Assembly: GCA_020343655.1 (NCBI GenBank)
Contig: CP070805.1
Location: forward strand, 1,047,503 to 1,111,502
DNA length: 64,000 nt
Direction of reading: 5' to 3'
DNA from: Promethearchaeota archaeon
GTDB taxonomy: Archaea; Asgardarchaeota; Lokiarchaeia; Sigyniarchaeales; SOKP01
The notes under the pieces were generated by a model. The model saw nothing but the letters and a program-made list of their open reading frames with translations, was not told where the DNA came from and searched no databases. A program made the translations under genes and the position numbers. Below, in pieces: positions 63,646 to 64,000 of the stretch. Each line of letters begins with the position of its first letter. Within the stretch, counting starts at the first letter, position 1.

Positions 63646-64000
63646 TTAATCTTCTTCAGGGATTATTCGTTCCCCAAGGCGGTAATAATTGAAGTCACCA
63701 CCGGTAGCCCAAATAATAGGATGAACCCTTCTCCAATCGAGCTTAATTTCGCCCTCTTCTTCAATAACGCAATGTGAATTAACATATGAGTTCACAACCC
63801 TGCCAATTATTCCTTCATTTCGATCATAATCAAGGATCTCACTTACTTCACATTCGATATTTATTGGACATTGGCGTATCATTGGAGCAGTTTTTAGTTC
63901 TCCATAGAATGTGTCAAAAATCGAGCTTTTATCAAAATCTCGACCAGAATTATTTCCACAGAGATTTGTTTCAACTACGAGATCCTCCGAAGGGATATTC
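63646..64000 (-). CDS. Flavin reductase-like FMN-binding protein (5' end beyond the window)
   Basis: The minus-strand frame is open to the window edge, so the N terminus is missing. The visible part, about 118 residues, has the family signature TNLCGNNSGRDFDKS, then APMIRQCPINIECEVSEILD and GRVVNSYVNSHC. The C-terminal block is DWRRVHPIIWATGGDFNYYR. This is the FMN-binding split-barrel of flavoredoxin/flavin reductase proteins. A conserved Met (MIRQCP) inside the fold is not the start. Substrate is unknown. Confidence 0.85.
   Translation of the reverse strand, partial: NIPSEDLVVETNLCGNNSGRDFDKSSIFDTFYGELKTAPMIRQCPINIECEVSEILDYDRNEGIIGRVVNSYVNSHCVIEEEGEIKLDWRRVHPIIWATGGDFNYYRLGERIIPEED

Overview
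The window is AT-rich archaeal DNA. It carries archaeal information-processing genes: ribosomal proteins S28e, L7Ae, L24e and S6e, RNA polymerase subunit N, TFB, an archaeal histone, PAN, a proteasome beta-type subunit, archaeal-type prolyl-tRNA synthetase, deoxyhypusine synthase and pyruvoyl arginine decarboxylase. It also carries proteins typical of Asgard archaea: a two-domain gelsolin, a longin-like protein, a coiled-coil protein with a C-terminal RING-like finger, and an EMC3/DUF106 insertase homologue. Together these point to a Lokiarchaeia-like Asgard archaeon. TTG and GTG starts are common. I found no rRNA, tRNA, CRISPR array, transposase or phage module.

Layout. 1-1.6 kb: ribosomal proteins and rpoN. 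1.8-4.4 kb: a gelsolin-like hypothetical overlapping a B12-binding radical SAM gene, then an alkyltransferase-like (ATL) gene without an ordinary start codon. 4.8-8.7 kb: a giant TPR protein fused to a nitrilase-type amidohydrolase. 8.7-18.2 kb: surface proteins, Fae-Hps, a U32 protein, a TrmB-like regulator with a very long coiled coil, and a membrane-anchored HTH protein. 18.3-25.2 kb: nitroreductase, GH57, arginine decarboxylase, deoxyhypusine synthase, an RMD1/DUF155-like protein and PAN. 25.2-34.5 kb: a methyltransferase/ATP-grasp fusion, a decayed intergenic stretch, ACC-deaminase-like, enoyl-CoA hydratase and MBL-fold genes, three small proteins of 45-58 residues, and ProRS. 34.7-42.8 kb: two DUF998 membrane proteins, a PlsY/CTP-kinase-like fusion, TFB, a membrane esterase and a glycolate/lactate oxidase-like enzyme.

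42.9-49.9 kb: a longin-like protein, a tail-anchored protein, then a glycerol module (GlpA-like, GlpB-like, DUF1667, dual-specificity phosphatase, GlpK) and a zinc-ribbon gene broken by a 32-base out-of-frame segment holding a perfect small hairpin. 50-57.7 kb: radical SAM, EMC3/DUF106, a zinc-ribbon membrane protein, GtrA-like, a coiled-coil protein, gelsolin, an aminotransferase, a tail-anchored protein and a LysE exporter. 57.9-64 kb: the RING-like protein, a beta-type proteasome subunit with Ala in place of Thr1, two decayed tandem paralogues, histone, a xylulokinase-like kinase and a partial flavin reductase.

How the genes fit together. Glycerol uptake products would be phosphorylated by GlpK and oxidised by the GlpA/GlpB-like/DUF1667 set, while PlsY would use sn-glycerol-3-phosphate for acyl-lipid synthesis, so the window contains bacterial-type G3P chemistry. 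Arginine decarboxylase and deoxyhypusine synthase mark the two ends of the agmatine-spermidine-hypusine route. PAN and the beta subunit belong to the proteasome. Gelsolin, the second gelsolin-like protein, the longin-like protein, the RING-like protein and the EMC3 homologue form a eukaryote-like cell-biology set.
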